Positions 45,561 to 56,368 of a stretch of 64,000 bases of DNA are shown one piece after another. How positions within the stretch are numbered: position 1 is the stretch's first letter; each line of letters starts with the position of its first letter. Source of the DNA: Rhodoblastus sp. GTDB lineage: Bacteria > Pseudomonadota > Alphaproteobacteria > Rhizobiales > Beijerinckiaceae. Where the stretch lies: NCBI RefSeq assembly GCF_019449565.1, contig NZ_JAGRPM010000045.1, positions 1-64,000 of the forward strand, read 5' to 3'. The notes under the pieces were generated by a model. It was not told the origin of the DNA and did no database searches. It was given only the letters and a program-made list of their open reading frames with translations. The translations under genes were made by a program, and so were the position numbers.

Positions 45561-46250
45561 ATGACACGAGAGATCATTTTGGACACGGAAACCACGGGGC
45601 TAGACGCCCAGGGTGGGGACAGAATAATTGAAATTGCAGCAGTTGAGCTCATCAACGGCTCCATGACGACGAATAGTTTTCATTGTTACATTAATCCGGA
45701 AAGAGACATTCCCGATTCAGCCTTCCGAGTTCATGGCATATCTTTTGATATGGTCGCTGATAAGCCGATATTTGCGGGAATCGTCGACCAATTCATCGAT
45801 TTCGTCGGCGACGACCCGATCGTCGCCCATAATGCGGAATTCGACCTGAAGTTCATTAATTGCGAATTGCAGAAAATCGGCCGTCCGCCAATCTCGGGCG
45901 AGAGGGTCATCGACACTTTGGCTCTCGCGCGGAAAAAACATCCCGGGGCGTCGAATTCTCTGGATGCGCTTTGCACGCGCTATGGCGTCGACCGGAGCCG
46001 CCGAGTCAAACATGGCGCGCTCATCGACGCCGAGATTCTTGCCGAGGTCTATATTGAACTCCGCGGCGGCCGCCAGACCTCCTTGTCCTTGCAGGTTCGA
46101 AAAGAGATCCGAAAAACCGTGTTCACGGGCGCCATGACGGAGAGACCGCGCCCATTGCCGTCCGGCGTGACGGAGCGCGGCGTGCTGAGCCATTTGACCC
46201 TGGTCGAGAGCCTGGGCGCGAACCCAATTTGGCGACGTTATCGCGAATGA
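45561..46250 (+). CDS. dnaQ: DNA polymerase III epsilon subunit
   Basis: The proofreading 3'-5' exonuclease of the replicase. The 229-residue protein has Exo I (ILDTETTGLDAQGGDRIIEIAAVEL), Exo II (DPIVAHNAEFDLKFIN) and Exo III (VKHGALIDAEILAEVYIEL with His and Asp). The C-terminal segment is basic and should bind the polymerase subunit. A long noncoding stretch follows before dnaA. Confidence 0.96.
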   Translation: MTREIILDTETTGLDAQGGDRIIEIAAVELINGSMTTNSFHCYINPERDIPDSAFRVHGISFDMVADKPIFAGIVDQFIDFVGDDPIVAHNAEFDLKFINCELQKIGRPPISGERVIDTLALARKKHPGASNSLDALCTRYGVDRSRRVKHGALIDAEILAEVYIELRGGRQTSLSLQVRKEIRKTVFTGAMTERPRPLPSGVTERGVLSHLTLVESLGANPIWRRYRE

Positions 46251-47039
46251 TGGCGAAGGTTCGGCAAAGCGGTGCAACTTTGGCGGCCGTGGAAACCGAA
46301 CGATAAAAATTTATGACAGTTTCCGGGCCGGTCAGAGAAGCTTTAAAAAAAACAAAAGGTTATTTGCAAAGCCGTCGCAACGCCGCCTCAGCGCGATCTT
46401 GACAAGCCGTAGCATTTGGTCCGAATCGCGAATTTGATAATGGTTTTTTTCGGGTGGATTTTGCATCGCATGCACAGCTTTGCTCGGACTCGCCTTGTTC
46501 TCAAGCGAAACGCGTTTTCCGTGGCCGCGGGCTCGGCGAGAGGTCGATTTGGAATCATGAATCTGGCGCTGGAGGCATTGCCTAGCTCGGACGCCCTGTG
46601 TATGGTTTCCTGGCTGTCACGGAAAACTTGATGTCGAAAGCATAATAAATGATCTGGCATAAAGTATAACTGGATCTGAGATAGCAAATAATGAAATAAG
46701 CGTTATTAGTATTAAGTAATAATGGAATCTATATTCAGTGATGGATGTAGATATTCTATCATCTTATTACGCGACACGCAGGAAATCGACCGGAATGGGG
46801 GGCGTGATGATATTTCAGATTCAACTTTTCGTCAGTGTGACACTCCCAGCGCGTTATAACTGCAGTTAGGCGCCTCAAAGAATGGTGACCATTATTCTTG
46901 ATCGAGCAGCGCCTCCGGGTCGCTTGATGTTCGGTTAGAATCAATATCACTTCGCTCATTCAATACATCCAGCCATATCGGACGTCGCGTCTTTCGCACC
47001 AGCGCGAAAGGGCGAATCTTTGCCTGAAGAAGAGAAAAA
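46251..47039. other. 789-base gap between dnaQ and dnaA, regulatory region
   Basis: I find no convincing gene. Short frames of 60-100 codons lack family resemblance. Bases from about 46630 on are AT-rich. A perfect 13-bp palindrome AATGGTGACCATT lies at 46881-46893. About seven GANTC motifs occur, more than expected by chance in 789 bases (roughly three). GANTC is the methylation site of CcrM in Alphaproteobacteria and links dnaA expression to the cell cycle in Caulobacter. The region probably holds the dnaA promoter. Confidence 0.6.
46881..46893. promoter_or_regulatory. Palindrome upstream of dnaA
   Basis: AATGGT-G-ACCATT is a perfect inverted repeat around a central base and lies 147 bases before the dnaA start. 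It looks like an operator; no protein is known for it. Confidence 0.4.
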
Positions 47040-48509
47040 ATGTCGAAGGCCCAAATTCAGACGAACATCCCCGAAGAGCGGAATGCCAAGCCAACGTCAG
47101 AAATTTGGGTTAGATTTTGCGCCCGCTTTAAATCGGAGGTCGGCGACGCCGTCTATTCCTCTTGGTTCAAATGCCTTGAGCTTGATGAGGTCGTGAACGG
47201 CGTCGCCTATCTGTCGGTCCCGACCAAATTCCTGAAGAGCTGGATTCACGCCCATTATCTCGAAAAATTGCGCGCTATCGTGGTCCAGGAAGTTCCTGAC
47301 GTTCGCGATATTGTCCTGAACCTGAGGGCGGCGGCGCGGAACGCTACGCGCGCCGCAAGCGAGCGTCAGGCTCTCGAAGGCGCCCGTGCGGGAGCTGGGC
47401 AGGAAAATTCAACCGGCGATGCGCGACCGGATGGGTTGAGTGCTGTTCGCAGGGGCGTCGAAGGGATCGAGGGCTCCAGTCTCGATCGTCGGCTTAATTT
47501 CGCGAATTTCCTGGTGGGTCCTTCGAACCAGCTGGCTTATGCGGCGGCGCAACAGGTCGCGACCATTAATCCGGGCGTGGGCGCCATGTTCAACCCGCTC
47601 TACATCTTTTCAAACGTGGGACTTGGAAAAACTCATTTAATCCAGGCGATCGGACATGCTGGCTTGGAAGCGGGCCGCAGGGTGATCTACCTGACCGCCG
47701 AGAAGTTCATGTATGGCTTCGTGTCGGCGCTGAAATCCCAAAATTCAATAGGCTTTAAGGAAAAGTTGCGGTCAATCGATCTGCTGGTGATCGATGACGT
47801 TCAGTTCCTACAGGGGAAGACCATCCAGCATGAATTCTGCCATACGCTGAACGCGCTGATTGATTCCGGCAAGCAGGTCGTCATCGCCGGCGATCGGGCG
47901 CCGAACGAGTTGGAAAATCTTGACGAGCGCGTGCGGTCGCGCTTTTCGGGCGGCCTCTGCGTCGAAATGCAGGCTCTCGACGAAGGCTTGCGGATGCGCA
48001 TTCTGGAAGCGCGGATCGAAAATGCGCGCACGGCACAACCCGGATTTGAGGTCACAAACGCCGTCGTGGCGATGGTGGCGCGTTCCATTGACACCAATGG
48101 CCGCGACCTTGATGGCGCCGTCAATCGCCTACTTGCCCATACGATTCTCGCGGGCGCCTCCTTGACAATTGAGGCCGCTGAAGCGGCGATCCGCGACCTG
48201 ATACGGGTCCGCGAACCCAAGCGCGTCAAGATCGAGGATATTCAGAAACTTGTGGCGACGCATTTTAATGTCAGCCGCGCCGATATCCTCTCGTCACGGC
48301 GCACGGCGAATGTTGTGCGTCCCCGACAAATTGCGATGTATCTGGCCAAGACCATGACCCTGCGATCCTTGCCCGAGATCGGCCGTCGTTTTGGCGGTCG
48401 CGATCACACAACCGTCCTGCATGCCGTGCGCAAAATCGAGGATTTGGTTTCGAAGGATTCCGGCCTTAATCAGGAACTGGAACTGTTGAAGCGCCTGCTG
48501 AGCGACTGA
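47040..48509 (+). CDS. dnaA: Chromosomal replication initiator DnaA
   Basis: DnaA opens the origin and recruits the helicase. The 489-residue protein has domain I (WVRFCARFKSEVGDAVYSSWFKCLEL), a variable linker, the ATPase with Walker A FSNVGLGKTHLIQAIGH and Walker B IDLLVIDDVQFLQGK, and domain IV with GGRDHTTVLHAVRKIE. The start ATG at 47040 follows AAGAAGAGA. It sits within 4 kb of the origin candidate, a common arrangement. A cobU gene follows. Confidence 0.98.
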   Translation: MSKAQIQTNIPEERNAKPTSEIWVRFCARFKSEVGDAVYSSWFKCLELDEVVNGVAYLSVPTKFLKSWIHAHYLEKLRAIVVQEVPDVRDIVLNLRAAARNATRAASERQALEGARAGAGQENSTGDARPDGLSAVRRGVEGIEGSSLDRRLNFANFLVGPSNQLAYAAAQQVATINPGVGAMFNPLYIFSNVGLGKTHLIQAIGHAGLEAGRRVIYLTAEKFMYGFVSALKSQNSIGFKEKLRSIDLLVIDDVQFLQGKTIQHEFCHTLNALIDSGKQVVIAGDRAPNELENLDERVRSRFSGGLCVEMQALDEGLRMRILEARIENARTAQPGFEVTNAVVAMVARSIDTNGRDLDGAVNRLLAHTILAGASLTIEAAEAAIRDLIRVREPKRVKIEDIQKLVATHFNVSRADILSSRRTANVVRPRQIAMYLAKTMTLRSLPEIGRRFGGRDHTTVLHAVRKIEDLVSKDSGLNQELELLKRLLSD

Positions 48510-48544
48510 AACGTCCGGATAATCGCGTCATAGAGTTGCGCTCA

Positions 48545-49081
48545 ATGGCTGAGACCACCATCGAAGGGCGAACGCATCTGGTGCTCGGCGGCGCAAGATC
48601 CGGCAAAACGGCCTATGGCTTGAAGCTGGCAAGCGATTCCCACCTCGAAAAATGCATGGTCGCCACCGCTGAAGCCTTTGATCCGGAAATGAAACAACGG
48701 ATTGCACTTCATCGCGCGGAGCGTGACGAAGCCTGGCGGGTCTGGGAAGAGCCCATCGATCTTGCCGCTGTCCTCGATGAGATTGCTAGACCCGATCGCA
48801 TTGTTGTGGTCGATTGCCTGACGATTTGGCTGTCCAATTTGCTTCTGAAAGAAATGGATCATGCGAGCGAAGTGGCGAGACTCGCTGCTTGGGTCAGAGA
48901 AAAGCCATTTCCGCTGGTCTTCATTTCGAATGAGCTGGGAATGGGTCTGGTTCCCGAGACATCGCTCGGTCGTGCGTTCCGGGACAGTCATGGGCGCATG
49001 AATCAAACTCTGGCGGCCGCTTGCGATCAAGTCACCTTCGTCGCCGCCGGATTGCCCCTGGTACTGAAATCTAAAGACTGA
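48545..49081 (+). CDS. cobU: Adenosylcobinamide kinase/phosphate guanylyltransferase
   Basis: CobU/CobP phosphorylates adenosylcobinamide and adds GMP in cobalamin synthesis. The 178-residue protein starts at the ATG at 48545 (MAETTIEGRTHLVLGGARSGKTAYGLKLA). The P-loop is GGARSGKT, the guanylylation region contains HRAERDEAWRVWEEP, and LTIWLSNLL is typical. It is an isolated cob gene, not part of a cobalamin cluster, 35 bases after dnaA. Confidence 0.93.
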   Translation: MAETTIEGRTHLVLGGARSGKTAYGLKLASDSHLEKCMVATAEAFDPEMKQRIALHRAERDEAWRVWEEPIDLAAVLDEIARPDRIVVVDCLTIWLSNLLLKEMDHASEVARLAAWVREKPFPLVFISNELGMGLVPETSLGRAFRDSHGRMNQTLAAACDQVTFVAAGLPLVLKSKD

Positions 49082-49320
49082 CCCAATCCTCTCGGCGTCC
49101 GAACGTATCTGGCCCCGGCTAAGGTTTGGCGCCGGAGTCGAGGGATATTTTCGGATTGTTTCGAAGATAGACTTTACGAGGACGGCTAAAGTGGATAGGC
49201 TTGCCTCCTCTCCTCAAAACAATCACTTGTCCGGCAGCGCACGATTAGCGCGATGACAAGGGGCGCGGATCGCGTCGATGATTGAATATTCCCAACACGA
49301 TCAGAAGAGCGCATCGCGCC

Positions 49321-50625
<1,305 letters not shown>

Positions 50626-50652
50626 GGCGACCACTTCGCTATTAAGAACTGG

Positions 50653-50684
50653 ATCGACCATGTTTCACGTGAAACATGGTCGAT
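50653..50684. promoter_or_regulatory. parS: parS centromere site inside a 32-bp perfect palindrome
   Basis: TGTTTCACGTGAAACA (50661-50676) equals the parS consensus for ParB. Flanking bases extend it to a perfect 32-bp palindrome (ATCGACC at the left pairing with GGTCGAT at the right). It lies between rho and mnmE, 4 kb from parAB. The palindrome can also form a long hairpin after rho, so termination is possible. Confidence 0.95.
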
Positions 50685-50703
50685 TTGATTTTGGAGGTTC
50701 TTT

Positions 50704-52059
50704 ATGAATCCGGGATGCGAAGGTGGCGCCACCATTTACGCTCTGGCGTCAGGCGCAGGCAAATCGGCTGTCGCCATCATTCGCATTTCTGGTCCCAAGG
50801 CTTCCATTATCCTCCGTTCCGTCGCGGGAGCGTTGCCTGCGGCGCGGGTCGCGACATTACTTGCGATCCGAAATCCGAAGACGGCGGAGATTCTAGATCG
50901 CGGCGTGGTTCTTTGGTTTCCTGCGCCGCGGAGTTTCACGGGCGAAGATTGTGCCGAATTGCAAATTCACGGCTCCAGAGCGGTGGTGCGGGCCATTCTT
51001 GATGTTTTGGCGACATTTACGGAAACGAGGATGGCGCTGCCCGGTGAATTTGCTCGCCGCGCCTTGGCGAATGGCAAGCTGGATCTGGTAAGCGTCGAGG
51101 CCTTGGCCGACCTGATCGACGCCGAGACAGAGCAGCAGCGCCGTCTGGCGACAATCGCCGCCTCCGGAGCATTGCAGAAGACAGTCGGCCAGTTGCGTGC
51201 CCAGGTGCTCGATCTCATGGCTCTCGTTGAAACGGAACTGGATTTCTCTGATGAAGGCGATGCCCCCCACGACATTGCTCGCCAGATTCAGCGTCGTATT
51301 CCTGAAATCCAACATGAGCTAGAATCACTCAGATCCAGCCACGAACGCGCGGAGCTGATCCGGGAAGGGCTTTCGGTCTTGATCGCTGGTCCGCCTAATG
51401 CGGGAAAATCCAGTTTGCTCAATGCTCTGGCACGACGTGAAGCCGCCATTGTGTCGGAATATGCGGGAACGACGCGTGACCTGATCGAAGTCAAACTCGA
51501 TCTCGGCGGCTTTCCGGTCAATGTTATTGACACGGCGGGCATTCGAGAAAGCGAAGATCCCATCGAACGCGAGGGGATTCATCGCGCGCTGACCAAATCC
51601 GGAAGCGCGGATCTCGTGCTTTGGTTGGTTCCTCTGGGCTCGCAAGAGAGCGGGCCGCCCGAGGAATTGTTACGGCGTCCCTTGTGGCGCATTGGGACCA
51701 AGGCGGACTTGTCGTCGGGGCATGTCGGATGCGAATCGGCGCGCGGGGGAGACGAGAAGTCATTAGAACTCTCGGTGAAGACCGGCCTTAATCTTGAATT
51801 CCTGATGGATCGCTTGCAAGATTTCGCCAATGAAAATATGACGGTCGCCAGCTCCCTTGTCGTGGCGAATGCAAGGCAGAGGAACGCGATCGATGGCGCA
51901 CTGGACGCCTTGGCGGATGCCGAGCGGAAGAATTTGCCCCTCGAGATCCTTGCTGAGGATCTGCGGCGCGCGTGTTTTGCACTTGAGGAACTGATCGGCA
52001 AGGTCGGTGTCGAAGATATACTGGACAGCTTATTCGCCCGCTTTTGTATCGGAAAATGA
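50704..52059 (+). CDS. mnmE: tRNA-modification GTPase MnmE
   Basis: With MnmG it makes 5-carboxymethylaminomethyluridine in the tRNA wobble position. The 451-residue protein has the folate-binding N-terminal domain ([34 protein letters not shown]), the GTPase [35 protein letters not shown] and the C-terminal catalytic tail FCIGK with the essential cysteine. Start 50704 has GGAGG upstream. mnmG follows immediately. Confidence 0.98.
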   Translation: MNPGCEGGATIYALASGAGKSAVAIIRISGPKASIILRSVAGALPAARVATLLAIRNPKTAEILDRGVVLWFPAPRSFTGEDCAELQIHGSRAVVRAILDVLATFTETRMALPGEFARRALANGKLDLVSVEALADLIDAETEQQRRLATIAASGALQKTVGQLRAQVLDLMALVETELDFSDEGDAPHDIARQIQRRIPEIQHELESLRSSHERAELIREGLSVLIAGPPNAGKSSLLNALARREAAIVSEYAGTTRDLIEVKLDLGGFPVNVIDTAGIRESEDPIEREGIHRALTKSGSADLVLWLVPLGSQESGPPEELLRRPLWRIGTKADLSSGHVGCESARGGDEKSLELSVKTGLNLEFLMDRLQDFANENMTVASSLVVANARQRNAIDGALDALADAERKNLPLEILAEDLRRACFALEELIGKVGVEDILDSLFARFCIGK

Positions 52060-53958
52060 ATGAGTGTGGTCATGATCCACGATGCTTCGCATTATGATGT
52101 CGTCGTTATCGGCGGTGGTCACGCCGGATGCGAAGCGGCGGCGGCGGCCGCGCGTTGCGGCGCTCACACCTTGTTGTTGACGCATAAATTATCGACCATT
52201 GGCGAAATGTCCTGCAATCCGGCGATTGGGGGTCTGGGGAAGGGCCACCTTGTTCGCGAGGTCGACGCGCTTGACGGAATCATGGGGCGCGCAGCGGATG
52301 AAGCAGGCATTCAGTTCCGGCTGCTGAACCGGTCGAAGGGTCCGGCAGTTCGCGGGCCCCGCGCCCAGGCTGATCGAAAACTTTATAAAGCCGCTATCGG
52401 CCGCCTGCTTAAGGCGACGGACAATCTTGATCTAGCCGAAGGGGCTGCGATCGGGATTGAGGAGGTGGGAAGCGCCGGATGGATCAAATTGCATCTGGAA
52501 GGTGGAAAGACAATTCTCACAAAGGCCGTCGTGATCGCGAGTGGAACCTTCCTGAACGGATGCATTCATATTGGGCCGGAGACGAGGCCATCAGGACGCA
52601 TCGGGGATGCTCCGGCCTTGCATCTGAGCGAAGGCCTCGCCGCTCGGGGCATTCGTCTAGGGCGCCTAAAGACTGGCACGCCGCCGCGATTGCAGCGCAG
52701 TTCGATTCGATGGAATGATCTGGAGCAACAAGAAGGCGACCCTAATCCGGAATTCTTCTCTGCCTTCACGACATCTTGCCGAAATCGCCAGGTCAGCTGC
52801 GCCATAACCCACACCACGCAGGCGGGCCACGATGTGATCCGCCGGAATCTCGATCGGGCGCCGATTTATTCCGGACAAATTTCGGGGCGTGGGCCGCGTT
52901 ATTGCCCATCGATCGAGGATAAGATCGTTCGATTCGGAGAACGGGAAAGCCATCAGATTTTTCTCGAACCCGAGGGCCTCGATGACGACACCATCTATCC
53001 GAACGGCATTTCAACCTCGCTCCCCGTAGATGTTCAGGCGGAATTTCTTCGGACCATTCCAGGGCTTGAGAATGTCGATGTGATTCGGCCGGGCTATGCC
53101 GTGGAATATGATTATGTTGATCCGCGGGAACTGAAATCGACACTCGAAGTCAAAAAATTCCCGGGGCTCTTTCTGGCGGGCCAGATCAACGGCACGACGG
53201 GATATGAAGAAGCTGCGGCACAAGGACTGGTAGCCGGACTCAACGCGGCCGCCCTAGCGGCAGGCTCTAGAGAAGTCATATTTGATCGCACCGAAGCTTA
53301 TCTTGGCGTCATGATCGACGATCTGGTCACGCAGGGCGTATCCGAGCCCTACCGCATGTTTACCTCGCGCGCGGAATTCCGCTTGTCGTTGCGTTGCGAT
53401 AACGCGGATCTGCGGCTGACGACGAAAGGCGCGGATATCGGCTGCGTCGGTTCCGCTCGCCGTAGCCTTTTTGGGAAGCGCCTGAGCGAACTCGAGGCTC
53501 TGACGGGCAAGTTAAAGTCTCTTGATCTGTCGCCAACTGATGCCGAGAAATATGGCGTCAAATTGAATCGAGACGGGGTACGCCGGGCCGCTTTCGCGAT
53601 TCTTTCCTATCCCGACGTCACCTTCGATCACCTCATTCGGGTCTGGCCGGAGCTGAGTGAATATGGACCGAAGGTGCGTGAACAGGTCGAGACTGACGCA
53701 AAATACGCGGTCTATCTCGACCGACAGTCGTCGGCCGTCACCGCGCTCAAGCGCGATGAGGCTGTGCGGCTGGGGCCTGATATTGACTATGATGCGGTCG
53801 TCGGGCTGTCGAACGAGGCGCGCGCGAAGTTGAAGGCGGGAATGCCGGAAAGTCTTGGTCATGCGGCCAGAATTGAGGGGATTACCCCTGCGGCGCTGAC
53901 CTTGATCCTGGCATGGCTGCGGAAGCGCGGTCAGCCAGGGACCGTCCTTGCGGGTTGA
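52060..53958 (+). CDS. mnmG: tRNA uridine-5-carboxymethylaminomethyl modification enzyme MnmG
   Basis: The FAD-dependent partner of MnmE. The 632-residue protein has the FAD loop [20 protein letters not shown], the family signature [26 protein letters not shown], and [10 protein letters not shown]. The start at 52060 immediately follows the mnmE stop; 52072 is a possible alternative. It overlaps no other gene and is followed at four bases by rsmG. Confidence 0.98.
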   Translation: MSVVMIHDASHYDVVVIGGGHAGCEAAAAAARCGAHTLLLTHKLSTIGEMSCNPAIGGLGKGHLVREVDALDGIMGRAADEAGIQFRLLNRSKGPAVRGPRAQADRKLYKAAIGRLLKATDNLDLAEGAAIGIEEVGSAGWIKLHLEGGKTILTKAVVIASGTFLNGCIHIGPETRPSGRIGDAPALHLSEGLAARGIRLGRLKTGTPPRLQRSSIRWNDLEQQEGDPNPEFFSAFTTSCRNRQVSCAITHTTQAGHDVIRRNLDRAPIYSGQISGRGPRYCPSIEDKIVRFGERESHQIFLEPEGLDDDTIYPNGISTSLPVDVQAEFLRTIPGLENVDVIRPGYAVEYDYVDPRELKSTLEVKKFPGLFLAGQINGTTGYEEAAAQGLVAGLNAAALAAGSREVIFDRTEAYLGVMIDDLVTQGVSEPYRMFTSRAEFRLSLRCDNADLRLTTKGADIGCVGSARRSLFGKRLSELEALTGKLKSLDLSPTDAEKYGVKLNRDGVRRAAFAILSYPDVTFDHLIRVWPELSEYGPKVREQVETDAKYAVYLDRQSSAVTALKRDEAVRLGPDIDYDAVVGLSNEARAKLKAGMPESLGHAARIEGITPAALTLILAWLRKRGQPGTVLAG

Positions 53959-53962
53959 CGCC

Positions 53963-54598
53963 ATGACCGCTTCACTCTCCAATGGCTTGGCTCTGCTTGC
54001 GCCAGAGATGAAATCCAAGCTCGATATCTACGCCGCCTTGATCGGCAAGTGGCAGGCTAAGATCAATCTGATTAGTCCTTCTACATTGCCCCACCTGTGG
54101 ACCCGTCATTTCGAGGATTCCTATCAACTGGCCGAACTCGCGGGCGCATGGACCGAATGGGTTGATTTGGGGGCCGGCGGTGGTTTTCCGGGCCTCGTGA
54201 TTGCCCTGACGAAGACGAGCGCGGGTCGGGTTCACCTCGTCGAATCGGACAAACGAAAAGCCGCCTTCCTGCGTGAAGTTTCACGTGAAACAGGGACGGA
54301 AGTTGAAATCCATGTCGGCCGGATCGAATCCGTCCTTCCAAAGCTTTGCGAACAGGTGGATTTCGACGTTATTTCCGCGCGGGCTTTGGCGCCCTTGCCC
54401 CTTCTTGTCGAATATGCGCGGCCAGCGCTGGTTAAAGGCGCGACGGGGTTGTTTTTAAAGGGGAGAGCGCTGTCGGCTGAATTGACCGAACTTCCCCCGA
54501 ATAATAGTTTGGATATCCAGATTGTCGCAAGCCGCACCGAACCAGGTGGTAGTATTGTTGTTGTTCGGGCGCATGACTCTCGAACGATTCGCGTTTAA
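53963..54598 (+). CDS. rsmG: 16S rRNA (guanine-527-N7)-methyltransferase RsmG
   Basis: RsmG (GidB) methylates G527 of 16S rRNA. I start at the ATG at 53963 (211 residues). The SAM motif is EWVDLGAGGGFPGLVIAL (about residues 68-85), followed by LVESDKRKAAFLREV and DVISARALAPL. A parS site lies inside the gene and encodes EVSRETG. The neighbouring mnmE-mnmG and parA-parB make this the standard segregation neighbourhood. Confidence 0.96.
   Translation: MTASLSNGLALLAPEMKSKLDIYAALIGKWQAKINLISPSTLPHLWTRHFEDSYQLAELAGAWTEWVDLGAGGGFPGLVIALTKTSAGRVHLVESDKRKAAFLREVSRETGTEVEIHVGRIESVLPKLCEQVDFDVISARALAPLPLLVEYARPALVKGATGLFLKGRALSAELTELPPNNSLDIQIVASRTEPGGSIVVVRAHDSRTIRV
54277..54292. promoter_or_regulatory. 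parS: Second parS site, inside rsmG
   Basis: AGTTTCACGTGAAACA matches 15 of 16 bases of parS and keeps the 14-bp palindrome GTTTCACGTGAAAC intact. It lies within codons of rsmG, 3.6 kb from the first site. Confidence 0.92.
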
Positions 54599-54608
54599 GG
54601 GTGTGGCT

Positions 54609-55427
54609 ATGGAAAATCACGATCAGATGCGCGTCCTTGTACTGGCCAATCAAAAAGGCGGGGTCGGCAAGACCACGACGGCCATTAATCTCGGTACGGC
54701 GCTGGCGGCCATCGGCGAAACCGTTCTGATCATTGATCTCGATCCGCAAGGCAATGCGTCTACCGGCCTCGGCATTGACAGGAAACAGCGGACCATTTCG
54801 ACTTTCGATGTGATGATGGGAGAGCGTGCGCTGGACGCCGCTATTCGGCCGACTTCGGTTCCGCGCCTATATGTCGCGCCTTCGACTTTGGACCTCTTGG
54901 GCGTCGAACTTGCTATCGCAGATCAGAAAGAGCGCAATTTCAGGCTACGAAATGCGTTGCGGGCCTTGGCCGGCCGGGGCGCATTGCCCAATGGCGATCG
55001 GATTACCTATGTCCTGGTCGACTGCCCGCCCTCTCTGAATTTGCTGACCATCAACGCATTGGCGGCGAGCGACGCGGTTCTCGTGCCGTTGCAATGTGAG
55101 TTTTTTGCGCTCGAGGGTTTGTCGCAGCTCCTGTCAACTGTCGAGCAGGTCAAGAAAGGGTTGAATCCCCAGTTGTCGATTCATGGGATCGTCCTGACAA
55201 TGTTCGATTCCAGGAATAATCTCGCGGCGCAGGTCGTCGCCGACGTGCGGGCCTTTCTCGGCGATAAGGTCTACGAGACGGTTATTCCGCGGAATGTCCG
55301 CGTTTCCGAAGCGCCGTCTCATGGCAAGCCTGTGCTGCTTTACGATTTGAAATGCAGCGGGTCGCAAGCCTATTTGAAGCTGGCTTCAGAGGTCATTCAG
55401 CGCGAGCGGAATTTGCGGGCAGCGTAA
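54609..55427 (+). CDS. parA: Chromosome partitioning ATPase ParA
   Basis: ParA (Walker-type deviant ATPase) moves ParB-parS complexes along the nucleoid. The 272-residue protein starts at 54609. The earlier open frame overlaps rsmG and is discarded. The deviant Walker A is LANQKGGVGKTTTAINLG, with DLDPQGNASTGLG and VLVDCPPSLNLLTINAL. parB follows 40 bases later. Confidence 0.98.
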   Translation: MENHDQMRVLVLANQKGGVGKTTTAINLGTALAAIGETVLIIDLDPQGNASTGLGIDRKQRTISTFDVMMGERALDAAIRPTSVPRLYVAPSTLDLLGVELAIADQKERNFRLRNALRALAGRGALPNGDRITYVLVDCPPSLNLLTINALAASDAVLVPLQCEFFALEGLSQLLSTVEQVKKGLNPQLSIHGIVLTMFDSRNNLAAQVVADVRAFLGDKVYETVIPRNVRVSEAPSHGKPVLLYDLKCSGSQAYLKLASEVIQRERNLRAA

Positions 55428-55467
55428 GGGCGTTGGTTATCGGGCGCAGAATTCGTTGGGGGTTTGT

Positions 55468-56334
55468 ATGGCTGAAGAAGCAAGATCGCGTTTGGGCCGT
55501 GGCTTGGCCGCCTTGATTGGTGATGTCGGAGCGACTGACGCCGAAATCGCAGAGCAGCAGAAACCGGCCAAGGCGCCGATTGAATTCTTGCGGCCGAACC
55601 CTCGAAATCCTCGCCAGAGTTTCAATGAAGGCGATCTTCAGGAACTGGCGGATTCGATCCGTGAGCGCGGAATTGTTCAGCCAATTCTTGTCCGGACGAT
55701 TCAGGGTCTCATCAATGTATATGAGATTATCGCTGGCGAACGACGGTGGCGCGCCGCGCAGCGGGCGGGGTTGCATGAGGTTCCGATCGTCATCATCGAG
55801 GCCGATGATCAGCAATCACTTGAAATCGCCATTGTCGAAAACGTTCAGCGCGCCGATCTCAACGCCTTGGAGGAAGCTCGAGGCTATGAACGGCTGACGG
55901 AGGAATTTTCCTATAGCCAGCAGGATCTCGCCAAGATCATCGGCAAGAGCCGGAGCCATGTCGCGAATACGTTGCGACTGCTCAAACTGCCCGAAGAGGC
56001 TAAGGGCTATCTCGTCAATGGACAGATTTCAGCGGGCCACGCGCGCGCCTTGTTGTCGGTTTCACATCCTGAGAAAGTCGCGGCCCGGATCGTTGAGGAA
56101 GGACTTACCGTTCGGGACGTCGAGCGCCTCGCGCAGGATGACGCTGGGGAAGCGCCGAAAAAGCCGAGGGCGAGGGCTGAACAGGATTCGGATACGCGGG
56201 CGCTGGAAAAGTTATTGAGCGACCTGCTCGGGCTCGGCGTCAAGATTTCGCATAAAAATGACGCCGGGGATGTTCGTATTCATTACAAGTCGATGGAGCA
56301 ATTGGACTTGTTATGCAAACGCCTGCAGGGTTAA
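55468..56334 (+). CDS. parB: Chromosome partitioning CTPase ParB
   Basis: ParB binds parS and spreads as a CTP clamp. The 288-residue protein starts at 55468. It has the ParB/Srx domain with FLRPNPRNPRQSF, the CTP-binding GERRWRAAQRAGL, IVENVQRADLNALEEA, the helix-turn-helix SYSQQDLAKIIGKSRSHVANTLRLLKLP and a C-terminal dimer domain. It is in an operon with parA and close to both parS sites. Confidence 0.98.
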   Translation: MAEEARSRLGRGLAALIGDVGATDAEIAEQQKPAKAPIEFLRPNPRNPRQSFNEGDLQELADSIRERGIVQPILVRTIQGLINVYEIIAGERRWRAAQRAGLHEVPIVIIEADDQQSLEIAIVENVQRADLNALEEARGYERLTEEFSYSQQDLAKIIGKSRSHVANTLRLLKLPEEAKGYLVNGQISAGHARALLSVSHPEKVAARIVEEGLTVRDVERLAQDDAGEAPKKPRARAEQDSDTRALEKLLSDLLGLGVKISHKNDAGDVRIHYKSMEQLDLLCKRLQG

Positions 56335-56368
56335 CGATTTATTAAACTTGCCATAGGCTGGAAACAGA

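Noticed and set aside
46388..46959. Short frames in the gap before dnaA
   Set aside because: They lack ribosome sites and known similarity, and lie in AT-rich regulatory DNA.
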